From the NCBI RefSeq assembly GCF_000331305.1, contig NZ_KB217478.1, positions 2,818,151-2,882,150 on the forward strand: a stretch of DNA of 64,000 nucleotides, written 5' to 3'. How positions within the stretch are numbered: position 1 is the stretch's first letter; each line of letters opens with the position of its first letter. The notes under the pieces were generated by a model. The model had not been told where the DNA came from, ran no database searches, and saw only the letters and a list, made by a program, of their open reading frames with translations. The position numbers and the translations under genes are program-made. Source of the stretch: Calothrix sp. PCC 7103. Its GTDB lineage: Bacteria > Cyanobacteriota > Cyanobacteriia > Cyanobacteriales > Nostocaceae. Of this stretch, positions 54,507-62,726 are shown one piece after another.

Positions 54507-54770
54507 CTATTCTGCGTCGTCTCCGTCATAAGAACAGCTACACATCCGTCCACACACACCACAAGGATGACAAGGAGGAACACAAGCGCAACGACAAACA
54601 ACAGAGTCCGAGGAATCCGCCATCTCCAAGGAAGCTAGTACTGAAGCACTATCGTCGCCATGCAGTTGCAAAGCTTCTTCCGACAATTCAGCCAACTGTG
54701 CAGGCAATTGCCCAGTAGTAATGCGGTTGACCGGTTGTGCTGCTTGGGGCATTAAGTTTTGCTTATCCAT
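54507..54770 (-). CDS. Cyanobactin-like precursor B, 8-Cys core
   Basis: 87 residues with the same leader (LAELSEEALQLH) and a linker DDSASVLASLEMADSSDSVV. The core is CRCACVPPCHPCGVCGRMCS plus C (8 Cys, three Pro, one His), followed by SYDGDDAE. The CSC-SYD end is the pattern seen in known Cys-terminated cyanobactins. It lies 573 bases from precursor A in a tandem array. Confidence 0.88.
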   Translation of the reverse strand: MDKQNLMPQAAQPVNRITTGQLPAQLAELSEEALQLHGDDSASVLASLEMADSSDSVVCRCACVPPCHPCGVCGRMCSCSYDGDDAE

Positions 54771-54870
54771 GAGAGTTTTTCTCCAATTTTTTGTTAGGTT
54801 ACTGTCCCGTTCTCAAGCTGTTGCTCCGGTCGGTGGTTTGACAGCTTATTTGTGTAAAATGGCACTTGTA
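54771..54870 (-). promoter_or_regulatory. Conserved 5' leader of precursor genes, copy B
   Basis: The most diverged of the four leaders (AGCTGTCAAACCACCGACCG, GAGCAACAGCTTGAGAACGG), still with GGAGAAAAACTCTC before ATG. Confidence 0.55.
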
Positions 54871-55074
54871 TATCGAGAAGGGCGATTACCAACGCTAGGC
54901 AAAGCGGGATCGCAACTTCCCCTAATCCTTCAATTACAAACCCAATTAACGGAAACTCCCAGGCGATCGCGGATCAATTCATCCGAGCAAACCAAGCTCC
55001 AGGACGGGCGGAAAGGAACTTTTAGAGAGATTTGAGAACCTAATGGAGTGGTAACCTATCCTGGATCGTTTCCG

Positions 55075-55308
55075 TCATCTGATACACGGCTTCACACCAC
55101 AACCACAGCCACAACGACCACAGGCACTACAGGCACTACAAAAACAGTTACCACACCCACATTTCCCTTCAGATGCTAGTACTGATGCGCTATCGCCATG
55201 CAGTTGCAGAGCTTCTTCCGATAATTCAGCCAACTGTGCAGGCAATTGCCCAGTATTAATGCGGTTGACGGGTTGTGCCACTTGGGGCATTAAGTTTTGC
55301 TTATCCAT
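55075..55308 (-). CDS. Cyanobactin-like precursor C, 10-Cys core, tail frameshifted
   Basis: 77 residues. The leader is intact. The core EGKCGCGNCFCSACSACGRC, GCGCGVKPC has 10 Cys. The frame ends CIR-stop, without SYDGDD. One extra A after the last Cys codon explains this: skipping it gives S-D-D-G-N-D-P-G-stop, clearly the sibling tail. So the recognition tail has been lost by frameshift, or processing differs for this peptide. It is the first precursor after the PatA-type protease. Confidence 0.85.
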   Translation of the reverse strand: MDKQNLMPQVAQPVNRINTGQLPAQLAELSEEALQLHGDSASVLASEGKCGCGNCFCSACSACGRCGCGCGVKPCIR

Positions 55309-55410
55309 GAGAGTTTTTCTCCAAGTTGAGAGTTTGTTGATGTCCCGTTGTCGAGCCGTTGCTCAGTCGGTGGGTCTGACAGCTTATTGTGTATAAAATG
55401 AGACTTATAC
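55309..55410 (-). promoter_or_regulatory. Conserved 5' leader of precursor genes, copy C
   Basis: GCTGTCAGACCCACCGACTG, AGCAACGGCTCGACAACGGG, then CAACAAAC and GGAGAAAAACTCTC before ATG. It begins a few bases after the PatA-type protease stop; copy D stands in the same relation to the protease relic at 49959. Confidence 0.6.
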
Positions 55411-55423
55411 TCAGTGCTTAAAC

Positions 55424-57379
55424 TTAATGCGCCGAAGACCAAGTTCTCACGTCACCCAGCGTCACTGGAATCAGGTCACTCACGTCAATGGTGAAGCGGA
55501 ATATCTTCTTGGCACGACGACTGTTTTCTGGGTCAAAGAACTTCAGTTTCACATCCCAACAATCGCTATCCAAGCGACAGAAGGGGCTTTTCTCGATATC
55601 AATGCTGTCGAGTTCCATTCCTGTTGCTACCGCTTCGGCAAAAGTGGAAGCAGCCTGAAACGCATTCGTCGCCGCAAAGTTGAGTGCCCGATCTTGAGAA
55701 GTGGTGCCAAGATTCCGTAAGTCGTAGTAAATCCGGTTGAGGAAACTGCCCAAGGTGCGCCGAATAGCCTCTTCTTGGGCATCTCCCACGGTGGTTTGCA
55801 CCGTTTCTATGGCAGCAGATACTAAAGTATTAGTTTTCCAGCCATACATCCCTCGTGGGTTCTGGGGCGCAATCAACGGCACAACTTGCCCAGAAAACAA
55901 CTTCACGGTTTTTCCTGTCAAAACGCCAGGGATACTCACCCGCTCCACAAATTCTTCGCTGGTTTCGGCTTGAATTTGCCCTGCCAATAGCTCTTGCAAG
56001 ATGGCGTAGGTATCTCGCGCAAATGCTCCTTGGGGTTCGATCGCATAAACTGGGGTCAATTCAATGTTTAATGTCCAAATCAGCGACCTGGATTCCGAAG
56101 GACTTGCTGCCAAGTAATCCACCATTTGCCGTGCATCATAAGGGTTTGCTGGCACGGTAATATCACCAATACTATTGGCAGGCATCAATTGTTTGAAAGA
56201 ATCTCGCCTTGCTTCTGTCCCAAAGTCATAGCCAAGGGTTCCTAAAGCATATACAAATTGACTGTCAGCAAGCTCGCTAGGTGCTTGGCTAGCGGTGACA
56301 AAGTTCGATGCAGATGATGTCATAGAAGGTATTGATGGGGTTATAGATTGGGCAATTGAGGCAGCGATTGAATTTGCAGTTGGGCTTGTAGTTGGGCTTG
56401 CAGTTAATCCATCAACAGGAGATAGATCAGATGCTTCCACCTCAGTTGGTTCGATTTTAGTACAGCCGCAGCCAGAGGCAGTAATGGCTTCTATAGTGTT
56501 AGTGTCAGACACTGTTCCTCCAAAAAGATATTTAAGTGAACCAGGGATATTAAGCTTGCCAACTAAACAACGACTTGCGTCGGATGTATCGGCAGGTGTA
56601 CAGGGCAAAGCACTCTTTAAGATTGCGTCCCTAACTTTTTGCGGATTGGGGGTTTCACCGCGCTGGATTTGTAAACTTAATAACAGCGCTGCGACTCCTG
56701 TGGTGATTGGTGTGGCAAAACTTGTGCCACTCAATTGAGTTGTCCCACCTCCTGGCTTTGCTCCTAAGATGTTTTCACCCGGTGCCAGGATACCTTGATT
56801 CTGGTAACTCTCGCCCCAATTACTGAAGTCAATGGGCTTACCCTGGTCATCCATTGCTCCAACCGCTAACACCGTAGGTAGGGCTGCCGGAACGTGTAAA
56901 CAAGCACAGCCATTATTACCTGCTGCTGCCACAATCAGCACATTATTTTCCTGGCAAAGCTGAACAGAGCGTTGTAACCACCCTTCCGCTTCTCCTTCAT
57001 CGGTGAGTTGTCCACCGCTAATGTTGATAATATGCGCTCCAGCACTGACAGCTTGCTCAATCGCACGGGCTAAATCGAGTTGAGACAACTGCCGTCCTTC
57101 ATCTGCAAACACCGGAATGCTCAATCCTTTGCATTGAGGAGCAATTCCCCTGACAGGACTGCCCAACTGACCAAAGATGATGCTGGCAACATGAGTGCCA
57201 TGCAAAGACATCCCGCCATTCGGATTTGCCTCCCCAGTAACTAACGTCGGCAGCTGAGTCAAGTCAGCTCCCAGGAAGCAGGGATGCTTGAAATCAATCA
57301 GTCCATCGAGTACAGCAATACAAATTTGGGGACTACCGTCCGTTTTTGTCCATATTTGTTCAAGAGCTAAAAGATTCAT
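55424..57379 (-). CDS. patA: PatA-type S8 subtilase
   Basis: 651 residues. Canonical subtilase set: D25 (AVLDG), H60 (LHGTHVAS), N155 (AAAGNNG) and S220 (LSGTSFATP). A Thr/Ser/Ala-rich linker (about 300-370) precedes the PatA/PatG C-terminal domain (LGTLGYDFGTEARRDSFKQL, CRLDSDCWDVKLKFFDPENS). PatA cuts the leader from the precursor. It is the first gene of the cluster transcribed leftward, and the precursors follow at 115 bases. Confidence 0.93.
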   Translation of the reverse strand: MNLLALEQIWTKTDGSPQICIAVLDGLIDFKHPCFLGADLTQLPTLVTGEANPNGGMSLHGTHVASIIFGQLGSPVRGIAPQCKGLSIPVFADEGRQLSQLDLARAIEQAVSAGAHIINISGGQLTDEGEAEGWLQRSVQLCQENNVLIVAAAGNNGCACLHVPAALPTVLAVGAMDDQGKPIDFSNWGESYQNQGILAPGENILGAKPGGGTTQLSGTSFATPITTGVAALLLSLQIQRGETPNPQKVRDAILKSALPCTPADTSDASRCLVGKLNIPGSLKYLFGGTVSDTNTIEAITASGCGCTKIEPTEVEASDLSPVDGLTASPTTSPTANSIAASIAQSITPSIPSMTSSASNFVTASQAPSELADSQFVYALGTLGYDFGTEARRDSFKQLMPANSIGDITVPANPYDARQMVDYLAASPSESRSLIWTLNIELTPVYAIEPQGAFARDTYAILQELLAGQIQAETSEEFVERVSIPGVLTGKTVKLFSGQVVPLIAPQNPRGMYGWKTNTLVSAAIETVQTTVGDAQEEAIRRTLGSFLNRIYYDLRNLGTTSQDRALNFAATNAFQAASTFAEAVATGMELDSIDIEKSPFCRLDSDCWDVKLKFFDPENSRRAKKIFRFTIDVSDLIPVTLGDVRTWSSAH

Positions 57380-58627
57380 TTGGGACAGCCCTTATCGCTT
57401 ATTTAAGTAGTTCACAGAATTATTAATTTGATTGCGTAGCTTGCTTTCCTCAGAGACTTCCAAGAAATAAATTCACCATACTGTGGAACGGTCGTCCCGC
57501 CTGTTTCTTGTTAGGCAGGCAAGACACCTACCCCACAAGAAAATTTGCATGTTTATTTATTTGGAATTCCCTTAGAGTCAGTAGAGTATGTATATATACT
57601 TTTAGTGGACAGAATGTTAAAATTACTATTGCTAACTCTTAATAATACAAATAGTAAAGCTTAAAATTGGACTTAACAATTAAGTATTTTTTGGTAATTG
57701 TAACTAATTAATTAGGTATTTTTCGACGACAGTATCTTAACACTAACAAGACTATTGTCTGTACTAATTACCTCAAATCCGGCTCTCTGTAAACATTTAA
57801 TTAAAATGTTTTTGGTTTCATCAGTTTCTTCAATTAATAAAATATTATTCATTTTTACTCCTGATACTTAATCCAGTTAGAGTTATATCTGTTCACCGTA
57901 CAATGATTGTAAAGATAATTACCTTAATATTGGTAACGATTATTGCTCTCTTAGCTCGTATTATTATTAATGATGGTTGCTCAGGCATTAGATATCGTTA
58001 AGGAAGTCGGCAATCTTGAGACCTCTCAACATTAATGACATCAGCCAGTATCAATGCAAAGAGCAGTTAAATTTAGTTTGCACTTATTACTAACAATAAG
58101 CAATGGAAGTTTGGTATCTTTAGCAGGAACTTAAGATTTTCAACTTTTTTTACACTTGGCTCCAAATAGACAAAAAATCAAAAGTATGTTTTTATACTTT
58201 TGAGTCTTGTTAGAATTATCATACTTTTATTATATTTATTTATCAATGCTTCCTTCCATCTCAAAGATGCTGAAATCAATGAACTGCAAAGGACGTAACA
58301 GAAGAAAAATTTATATGTAATCTCGCATTATAGAGTAATAATTTATACATAAAAGTCAAAATATAATTGTCGATTTTTGCTGATTCAAGTATTAAAAAAT
58401 ACTAGCTTTTCTGACTAAGTGGCAGTGTATTTTATTTTCTATATTTTTATATGAAGTATAAACTGCATAACTTGAAATCAGTGGCGCCCAGTATGTATTG
58501 AGCGATACTTCTAATGTGTACCTAAAAAATTTATTTATACACACTTGTACTATTTTTTAGTTCGAGAAAGTAAAGTTCAACGACTAAGAGTTGAATGGCA
58601 AAATCTGAATTAGCGTGAGGTCTGTCA
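57380..58627. other. 1.25-kb intergenic region
   Basis: AT-rich. It holds the cluster promoter region, a TGTGGAACGGTCGTCCCGCCTG repeat (57481-57530, also near 35131 and 60651), a decayed response-regulator fragment (57712-57853) and otherwise no gene that I can support. It marks the right edge of the RiPP island; GGCGCC reappears at 58483. Confidence 0.6.
57712..57853 (-). pseudogene. Decayed response-regulator receiver fragment
   Basis: With one base removed from a T run near the start, the minus strand reads MNNILLIEETDETKNILIKC, LQRAGFEVISTDNSLVSVKI, then stops. This is the first 45 residues of a CheY-like receiver. Both the frameshift and the truncation mark it as a relic. Confidence 0.5.
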
Positions 58628-60025
58628 ATGAAGGAATTTAAGCAACAGAAACGTCGGCGCGGAGTCATTTTGACGAACCAAGGATTAAAAAGGCTCCAAG
58701 CAGCAACATCGGAGTCAGAAATTCAAGATAACTATGGAATTCGCTACACTCTTAATACTTTGAGCGAACGAACTTGCTTAGACCCCCATACACTGGTGAA
58801 AATATATACTTGTAAAGCTAGAGTAGATAAACGAACCCTAAGTACCTGCTTTGAAGCTTTTAATATATCTTTGGCGCCAACTGATTATTATCAACCATCT
58901 GATGGAGAGGTGGCATGGTGTCCATCAGAGGATACTGGGAAGCAGCACTCAATGCGAAAACTAGATTGGGGTGAAGTACCAGATGTCTCTGTTTTTTATG
59001 GACGTACACTAGAACTGGTAACTCTGGAGCAATTCATCATAGAAGATAATTGCCGTTTGATAACGTTGTTAGGTATGGGTGGGATAGGTAAAACTTACCT
59101 AAGCGTAAAGTTAGCTCATAAAATTCAAGATAAATTTGAGTTTGTGATTTATAAAAGTTTTGGTAGTGGGTTATCGTTCAAAGATATGTTAACCGAACTG
59201 ATTCAATTCCTGTCAAATGGACACGAAGCTAGCTTACCAGAAAATGTAGATGCATTAATTTCCAGACTAATACATTATCTACGAGTTAATCGCTGTTTGT
59301 TAGTGTTAGACGATGTAGAAAAAATTCTGCAAAACGCTTCATTTTACGATGATAGCGGATGCTATTGTGAAGGTTATGAAGCCTATGGTAAACTTTTCAA
59401 ACGAGTCGGAGAGGCGCCGCATCAAAGCTGCTTGATATTAATTGGTCGTGAAAAACCCAAAGGGATTGGGCAGATGACAGGTGATACTTTACCCGTTCGT
59501 TCGTTAATGCTAAAGGGTTTGCAAGTATTGGAGATACAAAAAATCTTTCAAGCCAAGGGTTTCTTTATTGGTTCACCGCACGAGTGGGAAAAACTAGTCA
59601 ATTTCTATGCAGGGAATCCACTCGCGTTAAATATCGCTTCTACTACTATTCAAAAGTTATTTGATGGTTATATTGCGAAGTTTATCAACCAAAAAACTTT
59701 GGTCTTTGGTGAAATTTATGATTTGATGAGAGAACACGTTAACCGTTTATCAAATACAGAGAAGCAAGTTATAGAATGGTTAGCGTCTAATCATCCTGCT
59801 TCATTTTATCAAATACAAAAAAGTATATTACCTTTAGTATCATCACAAAAATTGCTAGAGGCTTTAGAGTGCTTACAAGAACGATGTTTAATTGATAAAG
59901 CTTTACATATATCTATAGAGGAAAGAGATTATCTTTTCACATTACCGCTTGTGGTTAAAGAGTTTGTAACCGAAAAATTAATAAAATATAACGCGGAGAA
60001 AAATGGTTCTACAGTTTCATCGTGA
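58628..60025 (+). CDS. HTH-NB-ARC STAND ATPase
   Basis: 465 residues. The N-terminal 85 residues look like a helix-turn-helix or effector-associated domain (NQGLKRLQAATSE, LSERTCLDPHTLVKIY). Then VFYGRTLEL, P-loop GMGGIGKT (149-156), Walker B CLLVLDDVEKI, GNPLALNIAST and a C-terminal winged-helix region. No sensor repeats follow, so it is short for a STAND protein. It could be a regulator. A truncated paralog stands at the opposite edge of the RiPP island. Confidence 0.87.
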   Translation: MKEFKQQKRRRGVILTNQGLKRLQAATSESEIQDNYGIRYTLNTLSERTCLDPHTLVKIYTCKARVDKRTLSTCFEAFNISLAPTDYYQPSDGEVAWCPSEDTGKQHSMRKLDWGEVPDVSVFYGRTLELVTLEQFIIEDNCRLITLLGMGGIGKTYLSVKLAHKIQDKFEFVIYKSFGSGLSFKDMLTELIQFLSNGHEASLPENVDALISRLIHYLRVNRCLLVLDDVEKILQNASFYDDSGCYCEGYEAYGKLFKRVGEAPHQSCLILIGREKPKGIGQMTGDTLPVRSLMLKGLQVLEIQKIFQAKGFFIGSPHEWEKLVNFYAGNPLALNIASTTIQKLFDGYIAKFINQKTLVFGEIYDLMREHVNRLSNTEKQVIEWLASNHPASFYQIQKSILPLVSSQKLLEALECLQERCLIDKALHISIEERDYLFTLPLVVKEFVTEKLIKYNAEKNGSTVSS

Positions 60026-60052
60026 AATCTTGCCTAAGACGTAATTTGTTTT

Positions 60053-60108
60053 AAACTGACTTTTAAATTAAAAAAATCCGAATTTACATTAATTTAAGTC
60101 AGTTTTTT
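60053..60108 (+). terminator. Terminator of the NB-ARC gene
   Basis: AAACTGACTT with a following TTAAATTA pairs with TAATTTAAGTCAGTTTT, then a T run. It lies about 30 bases after the stop. Confidence 0.75.
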
Positions 60109-60167
60109 AGTATTTAAATTAATATTTAAAACATAATTTATACGTAATTTCAGGTAGAAGTTGTTAG

Positions 60168-60440
60168 TTATGCAGTAATAATTATGCATGTACCTAATGC
60201 TTCCCATGTCAGAGAACCAACTATTCCATCTACGGGGAATGAGGAGTCTTCGCTTCTGCCTTGGAAGTCTTTGACTGCATCTTCTGTTTTCTTACCGAAG
60301 AAACCATCAACTTTTAATGTACTAAAACCATAATGTTGTAAGCGTTTTACTGCTTCAGAAGGTGATTTTTGTTTATCATCACGGCGTAAAATTGGCATTC
60401 TGTGGCAAGGGGTAAGTTGTTCTTTATCAAGTGTTTGCAT
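60168..60440 (-). CDS. Peptidoglycan-binding domain protein
   Basis: 90 residues, almost all a PG_binding_1 domain: SEAVKRLQHYGFSTLKVDGF, FGKKTEDAVKDFQ, FPVDGIVGSLTWEALG. No signal peptide is apparent. The N-terminal MPILRRDDKQKSPSEAVKRL is typical of small cyanobacterial versions. Single gene with AAGGAG nine bases before ATG. Confidence 0.9.
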   Translation of the reverse strand: MQTLDKEQLTPCHRMPILRRDDKQKSPSEAVKRLQHYGFSTLKVDGFFGKKTEDAVKDFQGRSEDSSFPVDGIVGSLTWEALGTCIIITA

Positions 60441-60913
60441 ATCTGTAACTCCTTAAAGTTCTGTGGTTGAATTTACTTATAGTTTTAGATACCGAAGTGT
60501 TTTATATAATTTCAGATTTTTATCAAAATTTTTTGGAGATACCTTTTTATTTATAAAATTTTGATTCTTTGTGTTCTTTGTGCCTTTGTGGTTAATTTAT
60601 TCTCTCTCTGTGTTCTCTGCGTCTCTGTGGTAAAAAATATATCACTGTACAGGCAGGATGCCTGTTCCACAAGAGTATGATAAATGCTGACATAATTTAA
60701 CATATGTTTGAGTTTAACAATGTTAGAATATGCTCGGTTTTGAAGTTATCTATACTAACTGTTTTGAAGTAATAAATACTGCTGGTAATTTGCATCATTG
60801 ATTACAAGTTGACTTTTTGAAAAAATAAGCTTTCAAACAACTTTACAAAAATATTTATGAGCAGAATATAGACAGGAAAAGCTCAACTATATTAGGTGCT
60901 TCGGAGAGAACGC
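60441..60913. repeat. Intergenic region with dispersed repeats
   Basis: About 60560-60680 contains GTGTTCTTTGTGCCTTTGTG, TGTGTTCTCTGCGTCTCTGTG and AGGCAGGATGCCTGTTCCACAA, the inverted forms of repeats seen near 18070, 35090 and 40000. The rest is AT-rich and must hold the flv3 promoter. No other gene is seen. Confidence 0.65.
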
Positions 60914-62632
60914 ATGGTAGCCCTCACAGAGAACGTCCAACGTCGGCTAACAATACAGACAGTTGAAATTGCTCCAAATATTACAGCGATTCGTTCGCTT
61001 GATTGGGACCGCGACCGCTTTGATATTGAGTTCGGTCTGCAAAATGGTACGACTTATAACTCGTATCTAATTAAGGGCGATAAAATTGTCTTGGTTGATA
61101 CTTCGCATGTTAAATTCCGCGATTTATATCTAGAAACGCTGAAGAGTCTTGTAAACCCAAAGGCAATTGACTATATTATCGTCAGCCACACTGAACCCGA
61201 CCATAGTGGGTTAGTGGAAGACGTTCTCCAGTTGGCGCCGCGCGCTACGGTGTTAGCATCGAAAGTGGCGCTACAATTTTTGGATAATTTAGTTCATGAC
61301 CCGTTTAGTAAGAGAATCGTCAAATCTGGAGATCGTGTAGATTTAGGTGATGGACACGAAATAGAGTTCATATCAGCACCTAATTTACATTGGCCCGATA
61401 CTATCTTCAGCTTTGACCACAAAACCAAAACGCTATTTACCTGTGATGCGTTTGGGATGCACTACTGTAGCGATGATACATTCGATGTAGATTTGGAAGC
61501 GATTGAACCTGACTTCCGTTTTTACTACGATTGTTTGATGGGTCCAAACGCACGCTCATTGTTGAACGCAATGAAAAAAATGAGCGAACTTGGAGAAATC
61601 AAGATTATTGCGAATGGACACGGGCCGCTACTTTACCATCACCTTGACTTTTTGAAAGAAAGGTATCACAACTGGAGTCAAGTACAAGCTAAAGCTGACA
61701 CCACAGTTGGTTTATTTTTCGTAGGTGGTTATGGCTATAGTGATAAACTCGGTCATGCTATTTCCCACGGTTTGCTTAAAACTGGTGTTGGTGTAGAAGC
61801 TCTTGATTTGAATACTGCTGATGTTCAAGAAATTCAAGCACTTGCTGGACGTGCATCGGGTATAGTAATTGGTATGCCTCCTAGCACGAGCGTTACTGCC
61901 CAAGCTGGTATTAGTTCACTCTTGGCTGTTGCGAAAGAAAAGCAATTTGTTGGTTTCTTTGAATCTTTTGGTGGTGACGATGAACCAATTGATTCGTTAC
62001 GTAGACAGTTTACTGAACAGGGTATTAAAGAAGCTTTCCCAGCAATCAAAATTAAAGAAACGCCAAGTCCTGCTACATATCAACTTTGTGAAGAAGCTGG
62101 TATTGATATCGGACAAATGCTAGTTCGTGACCGTAACATTAAGCAAGTTAAATCGCTTGATGTCAACATGGAAAAAGCGCTTGGTCGCATTAGTAATGGC
62201 TTATATATTATTACTAGTCAAAAACACGGAGTTAAAAGTGCAATGCTAGCTTCGTGGGTTGCACAGGCAAGCTTACAACCACTAGGTTTTACCGTAGCTG
62301 TTGCTAAAGACCGCGCAATAGAGTCATTCATGCAAGTGGGTGACAAAATTGTCCTTAACGTATTAGAAGAAGGCAACTACAAAGAATTAAAAAGACATTT
62401 CTTGAAGCGCTTACATCCCGGCGCCGATAGATTTGCTGATGTAAAAACCCAAACAGCAAAAAACGGGTGCCCCATTCTTGCTGACGCATTAGCATACATA
62501 GAATGTGAAATCGCTGACAGCATGGAATGCAGCGACCACTGGATTATGTACTGCACTGTTAAAGAAGGCCGCGTCGCCAAACAAGAAGGCATTACCGCAG
62601 TTCGCCACCGTAAGGTTGGAAATTACTATTAA
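60914..62632 (+). CDS. flv3: Flavodiiron protein Flv3-type
   Basis: 572 residues from ATG 60914; six upstream codons open the same frame. Metallo-beta-lactamase-like diiron domain with the canonical HTEPDH (H92, E94, D96, H97), then a flavodoxin domain (FVGGYGYSDKLGHAIS) and a C-terminal flavin-reductase domain (ALGRISNGLYIITS). Flv1/Flv3 accept electrons from photosystem I and reduce oxygen to water. Canonical ligands mark this as the Flv3 partner. flv1 follows after 94 bases. Confidence 0.94.
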   Translation: MVALTENVQRRLTIQTVEIAPNITAIRSLDWDRDRFDIEFGLQNGTTYNSYLIKGDKIVLVDTSHVKFRDLYLETLKSLVNPKAIDYIIVSHTEPDHSGLVEDVLQLAPRATVLASKVALQFLDNLVHDPFSKRIVKSGDRVDLGDGHEIEFISAPNLHWPDTIFSFDHKTKTLFTCDAFGMHYCSDDTFDVDLEAIEPDFRFYYDCLMGPNARSLLNAMKKMSELGEIKIIANGHGPLLYHHLDFLKERYHNWSQVQAKADTTVGLFFVGGYGYSDKLGHAISHGLLKTGVGVEALDLNTADVQEIQALAGRASGIVIGMPPSTSVTAQAGISSLLAVAKEKQFVGFFESFGGDDEPIDSLRRQFTEQGIKEAFPAIKIKETPSPATYQLCEEAGIDIGQMLVRDRNIKQVKSLDVNMEKALGRISNGLYIITSQKHGVKSAMLASWVAQASLQPLGFTVAVAKDRAIESFMQVGDKIVLNVLEEGNYKELKRHFLKRLHPGADRFADVKTQTAKNGCPILADALAYIECEIADSMECSDHWIMYCTVKEGRVAKQEGITAVRHRKVGNYY

Positions 62633-62637
62633 TTGTT

Positions 62638-62700
62638 GTAGAGACCGTACATTTACGGTCTCCCAAATCCGCGAAGACGCGATATATCGCGTCTCTACAT
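62638..62700 (+). terminator. Two hairpins between flv3 and flv1
   Basis: GAGACCGTA/TACGGTCTC (62641-62662) and AGACGCGATA/TATCGCGTCT (62675-62694). The second is the palindrome family found at 8133 and 12085. They could end flv3 transcription or stabilise its message. Confidence 0.55.
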
Positions 62701-62726
62701 ATTTATCTCATCCTCCACATATACCT

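Larger units (their letters stand above)
53800..55410 (-). repeat. Tandem precursor units (period about 540-575 bases)
   Basis: Three units of 5' leader, precursor gene and 3' region follow each other. The 3' regions share GGTTCTCAAATCTCTC-type sequence and GGATGAATTGATCYGCGATC, which includes GCGATCGC at 54413 and 54963 (GCGATTGC in the third). Leaders and flanks are far more alike than the cores, as expected of diversifying RiPP precursors. Confidence 0.85.

Noticed and set aside
53813-54721. Plus-strand open frames opposite the precursor genes
   Set aside because: They are shadows of the Cys-rich minus-strand genes. The leader homology, ribosome sites and tails are on the minus strand.
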